Shown one piece after another: positions 24,059 to 31,707 of a stretch of DNA of 60,610 nt. The DNA is taken from the NCBI GenBank assembly GCA_937875395.1, contig CALNCU010000173.1, positions 1 to 60,610 on the forward strand, read 5' to 3'. How positions within the stretch are numbered: the stretch's first letter is position 1; each line of letters opens with the position of its first letter. Position numbers and translations under genes: made by a program. The notes under the pieces were generated by a model. It saw only the letters and a list, made by a program, of their open reading frames with translations, was not told where the DNA came from and made no database searches. The DNA is from an uncultured Armatimonadota bacterium. Lineage in GTDB: Bacteria; Armatimonadota; UBA5829; DTJY01.

Positions 24059-25663
24059 CTACTTTACCGCGTCTCCGCCAGTAGAGTTGCCCTGGGAGAG
24101 AAGCTTTTCAAGCTGGCCTGCGCCGCCAAGAACGTACTCAAGACGGGAGCGAGATGTATGATAATCATAGAGTGCGTTTACGTGGCTTGTATTTGCAGCC
24201 GTGGCGGCTGTCTCTGAATCCAGCACCTCAAGCTGGGTGGAGAGGCCGTTCTTGTATCGGAGCTGGGCTATTCTGAGCGCTTCCTGCGCCTGTTCCACTG
24301 CCACCTCCGCGGCTTTTATACGCTCTTCATCCTGCTTCAAGGTGAAATAAGCCTGCTGAGCCTGAAGCCGCGTGCCCTGCACGACCTGATCCTGCTGGGC
24401 TTTTGCAGTGGCATAATCGCTCTCCGCCTGCTCTACCTGGCCCTTTACAAGCCCGCCGTCAAAGATGCTCCATGTGGCCCTTACAAGCCCCGTCCAGCTG
24501 TTGGCCCGCGAGCCGGCATCAAAGCACTGGTTCATTGTCCAGTTAAGACCAACGGTCGGCTTGGACTGAAGCTTTCTGGCATCGGCTATCTTCCCCTGCA
24601 TGCCGGTGTAAGAGCCTGCCATAAGCACCATTGGGTTGCTTTTGACGGCGGCATCTGTTACGGCGTTTACATTTGCATCTATATAGGAAGGCCTGGCAGG
24701 TTCCTCTACCTCTACCGGAACGGAGAGAGGGTGCCCCAGCACGCGGTTAAAATCTGAATCGGCAGTACGCACGGCGTTCTGCGCCTGAATAAGGGCGGGC
24801 ATGGCGTTTGCAAGCGCCGCCTGTGCCTTTATAAGATCAAACTTGGGAACCGTGCCGGCATCATAAAAAGCCTGCGTCTGTTTTAGATGCGCCCGGTAGC
24901 TTGCAACAGTCTCTTCCTGCACCTTAAGCGCGCTTCTGGCTCGGAGCACGTTGAAGAAGGCCGTCTTTGTCTCAAAAACAAGGCCGTTTATATCTGATGT
25001 AGCATCATACTTGGCGGCCGAGTTACTGTAGGCGGCGGCATCATTTGTGGTACGCACAACGCCGAATACATCTACCACCTGGTTCACCGCCAGGCTTGCG
25101 GTTTTGCTTTCCAGCGGGTTCATGGTCACCGGGTTCCCGCCAAAATCTATGATGGCGGCCTGATCGTTTCTAAGGTAGTTGCCGTTAACGGATACCTGGG
25201 GCTTGCCCGCCGACATGGTCTGCTTTACGTAACCCTGCGCCTTTGTAACCTTTGCCTTTGCAATGCTTACCTTGGGGTTGTTCTGCAGGGCGGTTGCAAC
25301 TGCATCATCTATGGTAAGCTTCTGCGCCTGCGCTCCCGCACAAAGGCAGAGAAGCCCAAATATGGGAAGTATAATCCCCGCCAGGTTCTTTATAGTACGC
25401 CCCCCTTTGCTCTCCCCCGAGATGCTCTCAATAAAAGTATTCTCCATCTCGCTTAGCCCGGAAGCCAGTTGCGCAATAAAATCTTTCATGGCATTTAACT
25501 TAACAAATACCAGCCCCTCCTTGCTTGGATGCCCCAGCATAAGGAGCTTTTCACCGGCCTTAATGCTGAACTCTTTTCTTGCTTCCACCGGAATAACAAT
25601 CTGTCCACGTTCGCCAACGGTGACCGTGCCCATAATAATATCTTTTATCTGTGGCTTAGGCAT
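24059..25663 (-). CDS. AbrB-domain/TolC-family outer-membrane efflux protein fusion
   Basis: One 534-residue frame joins two unrelated domains. Residues 11-60 form a SpoVT/AbrB swapped-hairpin DNA-binding domain (G-T-V-T-V-G-E-R-G-Q-I-V-I-P). Residues 92-113 are a hydrophobic signal-like segment ending A-G-A-Q-A-Q. Residues 114-520 are a TolC-type channel with two long coiled-coil repeats (L-T-I-D-D-A-V-A-T-A-L-Q-N-N-P start; A-L-R-I-A-Q-L-R-Y-K-N-G in the second). A cytosolic DNA-binding domain ahead of an export signal is contradictory. At the junction AAAGGGGGG lies about six bases before an ATA codon (25393, Ile91), as if an ATG start had been lost or AUA is used; two overlapping genes, a real fusion or a sequence error are all possible. 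First gene of the export operon; ATG 25663 follows AGAGAGGTG. Confidence 0.85.
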   Translation of the reverse strand: MPKPQIKDIIMGTVTVGERGQIVIPVEARKEFSIKAGEKLLMLGHPSKEGLVFVKLNAMKDFIAQLASGLSEMENTFIESISGESKGGRTIKNLAGIILPIFGLLCLCAGAQAQKLTIDDAVATALQNNPKVSIAKAKVTKAQGYVKQTMSAGKPQVSVNGNYLRNDQAAIIDFGGNPVTMNPLESKTASLAVNQVVDVFGVVRTTNDAAAYSNSAAKYDATSDINGLVFETKTAFFNVLRARSALKVQEETVASYRAHLKQTQAFYDAGTVPKFDLIKAQAALANAMPALIQAQNAVRTADSDFNRVLGHPLSVPVEVEEPARPSYIDANVNAVTDAAVKSNPMVLMAGSYTGMQGKIADARKLQSKPTVGLNWTMNQCFDAGSRANSWTGLVRATWSIFDGGLVKGQVEQAESDYATAKAQQDQVVQGTRLQAQQAYFTLKQDEERIKAAEVAVEQAQEALRIAQLRYKNGLSTQLEVLDSETAATAANTSHVNALYDYHTSRSRLEYVLGGAGQLEKLLSQGNSTGGDAVK

Positions 25664-25690
25664 AGTACAGTTATTTCACCTCTCTCCGCC

Positions 25691-25722
25691 AAGTATGTAA
25701 TTTCATACTTTTCTGACGTCAG
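25691..25722 (-). promoter_or_regulatory. Two palindromes at the transcription start of the AbrB-TolC operon
   Basis: AAGTATG (25691-25697) and CATACTT (25704-25710) form a perfect inverted repeat with a 6-base spacer, and CTGACGTCAG (25713-25722) is a perfect 10-base palindrome at the predicted start of transcription. Both lie between the promoter and the first codon, so a bound regulator would block the operon. The AbrB domain encoded by the first gene is an obvious candidate, which is an inference. Confidence 0.5.
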
Positions 25723-25727
25723 CCTCT

Positions 25728-25757
25728 ATTCTACAGTTGAGCCTGCACATTTGTCAA
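25728..25757 (-). promoter_or_regulatory. Sigma-70 promoter of the AbrB-TolC/ABC/RND operon
   Basis: On the minus strand TTGACA (25757-25752), 18-base spacer, TAGAAT (25733-25728). Predicted start near 25721; leader of about 58 bases. It is divergent from the tRNA-Ser promoter, the two -35 elements lying 35 bases apart. Confidence 0.65.
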
Positions 25758-25791
25758 CCGTTTTTTGGAAGTTTGGAAGAGCGGGATTTTC

Positions 25792-25820
25792 TTGCATTTT
25801 TGCATGATCTGTGATAAAAT
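25792..25820 (+). promoter_or_regulatory. Promoter of tRNA-Ser
   Basis: TTGCAT (25792-25797), 17-base spacer and TAAAAT (25815-25820), ending 15 bases before the tRNA 5' end. Confidence 0.6.
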
Positions 25821-25835
25821 GCAATGTCCACGTGT

Positions 25836-25929
25836 GGAGAGATGGCTGAGTGGACGAAAGCGGCCGCCTGCTAAGCGGTTGTGGGGTCTTAAAGCCTCAC
25901 CCCGGGTTCGAATCCCGGTCTCTCCGCCA
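25836..25929 (+). tRNA. tRNA-Ser (anticodon GCT), CCA encoded
   Basis: A 94-base class II tRNA. The acceptor arm GGAGAGA (25836-25842) pairs with TCTCTCC (25919-25925), followed by discriminator G and an encoded CCA (25927-25929). The anticodon stem-loop CCGCC-TGCTAAG-CGG carries GCT (reads AGC/AGU), a long variable arm (GTGGGGTCTTAAAGCCTCAC) marks serine, and the T arm has the standard GGTTCGAATCC. No base looks aberrant. Confidence 0.98.
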
Positions 25930-26258
25930 CTTTTCACGCTCAAAATCAAGCTAAAATCGACCTTCATTTTTCTCTTTGCACACATTTTGCACACAAGACC
26001 GAAAGAGGGTCGGATAAATCTTGTGTTCACCTCTTTGATTTCTTCCTGTTTTGGCTCTTTGGCTATGCCGCCAGGCAACTTATGCCCGGTATTCAAACCA
26101 TTGCCAAAGAGTGGGTAATAGTGTAGAATATGCCTTACCTGCTGGTCAAGCCCTTTGCTTTATCCGGTATTTACACAATCTGTTTTGATGTTTAGCGCCC
26201 GGTTTTTTGCATTGCATATTCATGATTAGCAGGTGTACGTAAAGGGAATACTCTTCTT
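25930..26258. other. Region after tRNA-Ser, with short direct repeats
   Basis: 329 bases between the tRNA and the lytic transglycosylase gene. TTTGCACACA occurs twice, at 25975-25984 and 25986-25995, an arrangement that resembles integrase arm-type sites next to tRNA attachment sites. GACC-GAAAGAG-GGTC is a small hairpin at about 25998-26012. A minus-strand open frame running through the tRNA antisense (ending near 26096) looks spurious. No integrase gene is present. Confidence 0.35.
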
Positions 26259-27260
26259 ATGATGGCTAACCTGTTTAATAAATTGATATATTCTGCGGCC
26301 CTTGCCGCCCTTATTTTAACTGCATCAGCAGCAAACGCGGGCGATCTCTCTGCAGATGAATATCTTTCCCTTAAGAGATCATCCGGCGCATCTGCATCTA
26401 TGCTCTCTGCAGCAAAGAACCATTCTGCCGCCTACATAGGGCGCACGCTTGATCTGGCCGGAGTGGTAAGCGGCGTGGCAAGCATAGGCGGGAATATAAG
26501 CTTTATCTTTGACGTAAACGGCGAGAGCCTTATAATCAGGGCAAAGGAGCTTCCTGAATGCATAGCAAACGGGAGCGCCGTAAGGGCTCTTGTAAAGATA
26601 GGGCCGGAGTCCGTTGCCGGGCTTACGGATTTAGAGCTTGTGTGCGCGCTTTATGAGCACTCTGTAAGCGCCCGGGAAAAGGAACTGAAGGAACTGGCAG
26701 AGAAGAAGGCTGCCTCTGCAAAGCGGCGGGTTGATCGTACATCCAGCCCCAAAACACTCCGCTCTGCCGGAAGCGGGCGGGGAGCCAGACTCTCCAGCCG
26801 CGCCATGCAGGTATACGATCCGTACAGGCTGGCCGTAGCCTCTTTTAATCCAAACCTTTCAAGCGCACAGGTAGAAGAGATTACAAAGAGCATCCTTGCT
26901 TATAGTGAAAAGTACGGAGTAGACCCCAGGCTTGTCATAGCCCTGATAATAGCCGAATCCGGGTTCAGGCCAAACGCCACATCTCGCGCAGGCGCGCAGG
27001 GTTTGTGCCAGCTTATGCCAGGAACGGCGAGGGGGCTTGGGGTGAAGAATGCCTATGACCCGGAGCAGAATATACAGGGGTCCATAAAACTTATAAAGGG
27101 CCACCTGGATAAGTACGGCGACCTTGCCCTTGCGCTCTCCGCTTACAATGCGGGGGCAGGGGCCGTTAAAAAGCACGGCGGAGTCCCCCCTTATAAAGAG
27201 ACTCGCAACTATATACGCAAGGTTACGCAAATCTACAATGCTCTTTGCGGGAAAAAGTAA
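26259..27260 (+). CDS. Lytic transglycosylase, SLT domain
   Basis: A 333-residue secreted murein hydrolase. A signal peptide (residues 1-27, ending A-A-N-A) leads to an OB-like beta domain (about 55-130), a charged and basic linker (about 138-182), and a C-terminal goose-lysozyme-like SLT domain (about 205-330). The catalytic Glu is Glu233 in I-A-E-S-G-F-R-P; G-A-Q-G-L-C-Q-L-M-P-G-T-A and A-L-S-A-Y-N-A-G-A-G-A-V are the other family blocks. It cleaves the glycan chain to give 1,6-anhydromuramyl products. Start ATG at 26259 or the next codon. A separate gene with no operon partner. Confidence 0.92.
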   Translation: MMANLFNKLIYSAALAALILTASAANAGDLSADEYLSLKRSSGASASMLSAAKNHSAAYIGRTLDLAGVVSGVASIGGNISFIFDVNGESLIIRAKELPECIANGSAVRALVKIGPESVAGLTDLELVCALYEHSVSAREKELKELAEKKAASAKRRVDRTSSPKTLRSAGSGRGARLSSRAMQVYDPYRLAVASFNPNLSSAQVEEITKSILAYSEKYGVDPRLVIALIIAESGFRPNATSRAGAQGLCQLMPGTARGLGVKNAYDPEQNIQGSIKLIKGHLDKYGDLALALSAYNAGAGAVKKHGGVPPYKETRNYIRKVTQIYNALCGKK

Positions 27261-27263
27261 CCT

Positions 27264-28022
27264 CTACTCTTCCGGGAAGTTGGAACGCCCCAGGAAATCC
27301 CTAAGTCTCTTATTCTCTTTGTAATCCCTGTACTGCTTAAGCAGGCCCGCACCCTGCCTTTGCCTGTCCGGATCAACATAGATTATATGTCCGCCGGGCA
27401 TATTGCCGTGCCGGAACCCTTCCCTGATCCGTTTTACATAAAGGTAGGAGAATGCGCATCCCAGAAGCGCAAATATTCCCATAACAGGACTCATGCTCCC
27501 GTATGCCGCAAATACAAACACAATATCAATAAGCGCAAGGTACTTAAGTTTTAAGGGGATTACAAAGAAGAAGAGGATTGTCTCCTCCGGGTTTCTCATG
27601 GCAAAAGCAATGGTTGCTCCGGCCAGCGGAAGCCAGAGGCCCGCAAGCACCACCGGCTGCCCGGTGATTAGGGTTCCAAGGTAGAACCCAATAGCCGTAA
27701 CAGCAGACATAAGGAAGAAGTATATAGAAAAGCTGCGCGTGCCCCATGACCTTTCCAGCGCGCCCCCCGCAACCCAGAGCCAGTAGCCCGCAAAGAGCAG
27801 GGAGATTACATCGCCCGCTGCAAGGAGCGGGTACGTAAAGACAGTCCACGGAGCAAGAAAGAGGGAAGGCGTGTAGAAGCTGAGGTAGTTTTTAACAGCG
27901 CCTACCCTGAAAATTATAAGGAATAAAGTAAGTACGTTTGCCAGGATTATAAGCTTTACTGCCGGGATGCCGTCCCTTATGAGCCAATCCTTAACGTCTT
28001 CAACGGTATATCTGCTTTGCAT
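27264..28022 (-). CDS. Rhomboid-like membrane protein lacking the catalytic serine motif
   Basis: A 252-residue protein with about six membrane helices and a basic cytosolic tail (from about 190). The layout, an F-T-Y-P-L block after the first loop, W-V-A-G-G-A-L-E-R-S-W-G-T-R near residues 84-97 and following small-residue helices, resembles the rhomboid/derlin-like superfamily. The G-x-S-G catalytic motif is not seen; the corresponding helix reads G-L-W-L-P-L-A-G-A, so it is probably a non-proteolytic relative. ATG 28022 has AGAGGAGG before it; the upstream in-frame start at 28070 lacks one. It is convergent with the transglycosylase gene (3-base gap). Confidence 0.65.
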   Translation of the reverse strand: MQSRYTVEDVKDWLIRDGIPAVKLIILANVLTLFLIIFRVGAVKNYLSFYTPSLFLAPWTVFTYPLLAAGDVISLLFAGYWLWVAGGALERSWGTRSFSIYFFLMSAVTAIGFYLGTLITGQPVVLAGLWLPLAGATIAFAMRNPEETILFFFVIPLKLKYLALIDIVFVFAAYGSMSPVMGIFALLGCAFSYLYVKRIREGFRHGNMPGGHIIYVDPDRQRQGAGLLKQYRDYKENKRLRDFLGRSNFPEE

Positions 28023-28255
28023 GTCTGCGCCTCCTCTACATATCATTCCCAACCGCCAGCCAAAAGACACCTCTCAAGTCAGAAATAAATTTGGTATTCC
28101 GCCAAAAAATTTTAATGGCCGGCAAAGCTTAGGCAACGGCTTATGGGCCGAAGCATCATCCTGGGAGTTGCTGCCTCTGGAATAAGGCGCGTACTGTTTG
28201 AACACAAGCGGGTTATGCGCCAAAATGGAGATACCCTGTTCAAATTTACAGGCCA

Positions 28256-29170
28256 TTAATGCGCGCCCAGAATTACAAGCGTAAGCGGAATTGCGGCTAT
28301 GCTCAGGATGGTGGAAACAAAGACTACCCCGGCCACAAACCGCTCATTAGCGCCAAACTTTGAGGCCACCACGCAGGCCATGACGGCGCTTGGCATACCG
28401 GATTCAAGCACCATAACGGTCTGCACCTGCCCCGCTATACCGGTAGCCCGCGCCGCATAAAACGTTATTACCGGCAGCAGCGCAAGCTTTAACGCGCATG
28501 CAGTAAATACGGGGAGCGCAAGCCCTTTTATAGACCTTGCCGAAAGGGACAGCCCTAGAGAGATCATGGCAAGGGGAACTGTACCCGCCGCCAGATACTG
28601 TATGGTTTTAGTAACGGGTTCCGGGATATTGTACGGCCTGACAAGCAGTGCAAGGGGTATTACCCACACCGCCGGCGCGGATGCAAGTTTTAACACGGAT
28701 TTTGCTTCTGCCCTGGCCCCTGCAAAGGATGCTGCAATAAAAGTGCCCAGGGTGTAAAGAGGAAAGGCCATTGCAAGCTCATCATAGAGGGCGGCGGTTA
28801 TAAGTGCATCCTGGCCAAAGGCCGCCTGAACCACCGGATATCCCAGAAATCCGGTGTTCCCAAACCCGGCCGCAAGTATAAACCCGCCCAGCGTGGGCCT
28901 GTCCAGCTTAAACATGCGCCCTATGATATATGCTGCTATAAGTACAACAATTATCATGCCCAGCCCCACAAACGGGACCTTGGCAATAGACGGCGGGAGC
29001 CCTGCCCGGTGCCTGTAGATGGCCTCAAAGACAAAGCATGGGAGTGTAAGGTAGATAATAACCGTGGTAAGAACGCCGGTATCTTCCTGTTTAAGCAGGC
29101 GCAGTTTCTTTATGCCGTATCCCAGAAACATGAGCAGGAATACGGGGAAAACCGAATTGGCAATACTCAA
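28256..29170 (-). CDS. AEC family transporter (auxin efflux carrier-like)
   Basis: A 304-residue inner-membrane protein with ten predicted helices in two inverted halves. The N-terminal V-F-P-V-F-L-L-M-F-L-G-Y-G and the G-F-G-N-T-G-F-L-G-Y-P block near residue 102 are characteristic; the E-S-G-M-P-S-A-V-M-A block in the second half is the matching crossover. Bacterial members export organic acids or related solutes, but no substrate is indicated. Start is TTG at 29170, just after the pyrG terminator. The 233 bases downstream, before the rhomboid-like gene, show nothing clear. Confidence 0.88.
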   Translation of the reverse strand: MSIANSVFPVFLLMFLGYGIKKLRLLKQEDTGVLTTVIIYLTLPCFVFEAIYRHRAGLPPSIAKVPFVGLGMIIVVLIAAYIIGRMFKLDRPTLGGFILAAGFGNTGFLGYPVVQAAFGQDALITAALYDELAMAFPLYTLGTFIAASFAGARAEAKSVLKLASAPAVWVIPLALLVRPYNIPEPVTKTIQYLAAGTVPLAMISLGLSLSARSIKGLALPVFTACALKLALLPVITFYAARATGIAGQVQTVMVLESGMPSAVMACVVASKFGANERFVAGVVFVSTILSIAAIPLTLVILGAH

Positions 29171-29185
29171 GACTATCCCCTATGC

Positions 29186-29217
29186 AAAAGCTGCCCCGGC
29201 ACATATACCGGAGCAGC
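29186..29217 (-). terminator. Intrinsic terminator after pyrG
   Basis: On the minus strand GCTGC-t-CCGG pairs with CCGG-g-GCAGC (29217-29190) around an 8-base loop, followed by TTTT. It lies 63 bases after the pyrG stop and before the AEC gene start, so it probably ends the HAD-thiD-pyrG transcript. The U tract is short. Confidence 0.55.
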
Positions 29218-29279
29218 CAGAGATTGTTGTTTAAGGGATGCAGGCGCGAGCCTTTGCACCCGCGTTCTAATCCCGTATA

Positions 29280-30887
29280 TTATTTGCTGTTCTTAAAAGC
29301 TACGGCTGCTTTTACAAGCCCTTTGAACAGGGGATGAGCCCTGTTTGGCCTGGATTTAAACTCCGGGTGGAACTGCGTTGCAATAAAGAACGGATGCCCG
29401 GGGAGTTCTATAATCTCTATCAGCTTGTTATCCGGCGATATGCCGCTAAAGACCAGGCCGGCATCTGAGAGCGCCTGGCGGTAGGAGTTGTTAACCTCAA
29501 AGCGGTGCCTGTGCCGCTCGTATATAAGCTCGCTGCCGTAGATATCCCATGCAAGCGTGCCCTCTGTTATGCGGCAGGGCCAAAGTCCCAGGCGCATGGT
29601 TCCGCCCTTTGACCTTACGTGCTCTTGATCTGGCATTATGTGGATTACCTGGTGCTTTGCAGAATCATCTACCTCTTCCGTGGTAGCGCCGCGTATTTTG
29701 CAGACGTTTCTGGCAAACTCTATAACCGCCATCTGCAGCCCAAAACAGAGTCCAAGGTAAGGAACCTTGTTCTCTCTGGCAAAGTTTATGGCGTTTATTT
29801 TGCCTTCCGTTCCGCGGGCGCCGAACCCTCCGGCCACTATAACGGCATCTGAATCTTTAAGATGCTTTTCTACGCCGTCGTTCTCTAAATCTTCTGTATC
29901 TACCCAGTTTACCTCTATGCCGGTATCGTTTGCTATTCCGCCGTGCTTTACGGCCTCTTCTACGCTTATGTAGGCGTCTCCGTTGGCTACGTACTTGCCC
30001 ACAATTGATACCTTAATCTGGTTTTTGGGGTAGAGCACCTTATCAACAATGGCCTGCCACTCGGCAGTCTCCGGCTTTCTATCAGGAAGATGCAGGCGCC
30101 TTACCACCTGCTCCGCCAGGCCTTCTTTTTCATATACAAGAGGAATCTCGTAGATGCATTTTGTATCCAGCGCAGAGATGATGGCTTCTTTATCTACGTC
30201 GCAGAAGAGGGATATCTTCTCTTTCATTTCATCGTTCAAGGGCAGTTTGGAGCGGCAGATAAGGATATCCGGCTGGATTCCTATCTCCCTTAGCTTTATA
30301 ACGCTGTGCTGGGTGGGCTTTGTTTTTATCTCTCCCCAGGGGCCTACAAACGGGATAAGGGTTACGTGGATGTAGAGAACGTTCTCTGCGCCTGCATCTT
30401 TTTTAAACTGGCGGATGGCTTCCATGAAGGGCTGCCCTTCTATGTCTCCCACTGTGCCGCCGAGTTCTACTATGGCTACGTCTGCATCAGCTTTCACAGG
30501 CGCGCTTTTGATTATGGATTTTATTTCGTCCGTTATGTGCGGAATTACCTGCACAGTTGCTCCAAGGTAGCTCCCGGTGCGCTCTTTTTCTATAACGGCA
30601 TGGTAGATGCGTCCGGTGGTTACGTTAGATTCGCGGGTAAGGTCTTCATCTATAAATCGCTCGTAGTTTCCAAGGTCCAGGTCTGTCTCTGCGCCGTCGT
30701 TTGTTACAAAGACTTCACCGTGCTGGAAGGGGTTCATAGTGCCCGCATCCACGTTTAGATAAGGGTCTATCTTCTGCATGTTAACCTTGAAGCCCCGGTT
30801 CTTAAGGAGCCTGCCCAGCGATGATGCAGTTATCCCCTTTCCTATGGATGATACAACTCCACCCGTCACAAATATGTATTTTGTCAT
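29280..30887 (-). CDS. pyrG: CTP synthase
   Basis: A 535-residue, full-length CTP synthase, making CTP from UTP, ATP and glutamine in the cytosol. The synthase half opens K-Y-I-F-V-T-G-G-V-V-S-S-I-G-K-G-I with the P-loop-like G-K-G; the glutaminase half has the nucleophile Cys in L-G-L-C-F-G-L-Q (near residue 380) and the catalytic His-x-Glu in F-H-P-E-F near 510. ATG start at 30887. It follows thiD by 37 bases on the same strand, so it is probably the last gene of a HAD-thiD-pyrG operon, an uncommon neighbourhood. Confidence 0.98.
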   Translation of the reverse strand: MTKYIFVTGGVVSSIGKGITASSLGRLLKNRGFKVNMQKIDPYLNVDAGTMNPFQHGEVFVTNDGAETDLDLGNYERFIDEDLTRESNVTTGRIYHAVIEKERTGSYLGATVQVIPHITDEIKSIIKSAPVKADADVAIVELGGTVGDIEGQPFMEAIRQFKKDAGAENVLYIHVTLIPFVGPWGEIKTKPTQHSVIKLREIGIQPDILICRSKLPLNDEMKEKISLFCDVDKEAIISALDTKCIYEIPLVYEKEGLAEQVVRRLHLPDRKPETAEWQAIVDKVLYPKNQIKVSIVGKYVANGDAYISVEEAVKHGGIANDTGIEVNWVDTEDLENDGVEKHLKDSDAVIVAGGFGARGTEGKINAINFARENKVPYLGLCFGLQMAVIEFARNVCKIRGATTEEVDDSAKHQVIHIMPDQEHVRSKGGTMRLGLWPCRITEGTLAWDIYGSELIYERHRHRFEVNNSYRQALSDAGLVFSGISPDNKLIEIIELPGHPFFIATQFHPEFKSRPNRAHPLFKGLVKAAVAFKNSK

Positions 30888-30924
30888 TCCAAATGCCCCC
30901 GTGTTGCTTAAATAAAATATAGAT

Positions 30925-31704
30925 CTATCTGATAATCAGGTTGCCCCGTCCAATCTTCTTTGCATTTTTTATAAGTCCGGCTACAAAATCTTTTGCAAAT
31001 TCAGACGCCGCCGGCACATCATCCCCCAAGGCTATCCGCGCTGCAATGGCGGCGGAGAGGGCGCAACCGGTACCGTGCACCGGCCTGCCTTCTATCCGCT
31101 CACCCGGAAACTCTGCCTGCAAGCCTTCTCCAAAAAGGGTGTCTACCGGTGTGCCCTCCAGGTGCCCGCCTTTAACAAGAACCCATGGCACACCCATATC
31201 AAGAATTGCGTTTGCGGCGGATTTTAAGTCTGCATGACTCTTTATTTTTACGCCAGACAGGATTTCTGCCTCTGGAACGTTTGGCGTCACCATAAGTACA
31301 CGGGGGATAAGAAACCGTTTCATGCGTTTCACCCCGGTGGCGGAAAGGAGCGTTGTGCCATCTTTTGCGGCTATCACTGGGTCAAGCACCACGTTTTGTA
31401 TCTTCCGCCGGTGCACCCTCTCTGCCACTGTCTCTACGGCCTGATGGGAGAGGAGCATCCCTATCTTGCAGGCGTCCGTTCCAATATCGCGCATAACGGA
31501 ATCTATCTGCGCCGCAATTATTGTCTGCGGCAGCTTGTAGACTTTCTGCACGCCAAGTGTATTCTGCGCAGTTACCGATGCTATTACAGAGGTGCCGTAG
31601 ACTCCCAGCTTTTCAAAAATCTTAAGGTCCAGCTGAATACCCGCCCCGGCGCTTGGATCTGAGCCGGCTATGGTTAAAACGCGGCGTATCCTCTGCTCTT
31701 GCAT
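30925..31704 (-). CDS. thiD: Hydroxymethylpyrimidine (phosphate) kinase ThiD
   Basis: A 259-residue ribokinase-fold enzyme that phosphorylates HMP and HMP-P for thiamine synthesis. The N-terminal I-A-G-S-D-P-S-A-G-A-G-I-Q-L-D (residues 13-27) is the ThiD signature; G-M-L near 84, the V-L-D-P-V-I block near 112 and the C-terminal G-T-G-C-A-L-S-A anion hole with the catalytic Cys complete it. Start 31704, three bases after the HAD gene stop. It lies outside and divergent from the riboswitch-controlled thiSGHFE operon. Confidence 0.95.
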   Translation of the reverse strand: MQEQRIRRVLTIAGSDPSAGAGIQLDLKIFEKLGVYGTSVIASVTAQNTLGVQKVYKLPQTIIAAQIDSVMRDIGTDACKIGMLLSHQAVETVAERVHRRKIQNVVLDPVIAAKDGTTLLSATGVKRMKRFLIPRVLMVTPNVPEAEILSGVKIKSHADLKSAANAILDMGVPWVLVKGGHLEGTPVDTLFGEGLQAEFPGERIEGRPVHGTGCALSAAIAARIALGDDVPAASEFAKDFVAGLIKNAKKIGRGNLIIR

Positions 31705-31707
31705 CCT

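Noticed and set aside
25731..26096. Minus-strand open frame of 121 codons across the tRNA-Ser gene
   Set aside because: About a third of it is the antisense of the tRNA (the familiar G-G-E-T-G-I-R-T-R-G artefact); no start signal and no recognised domain.
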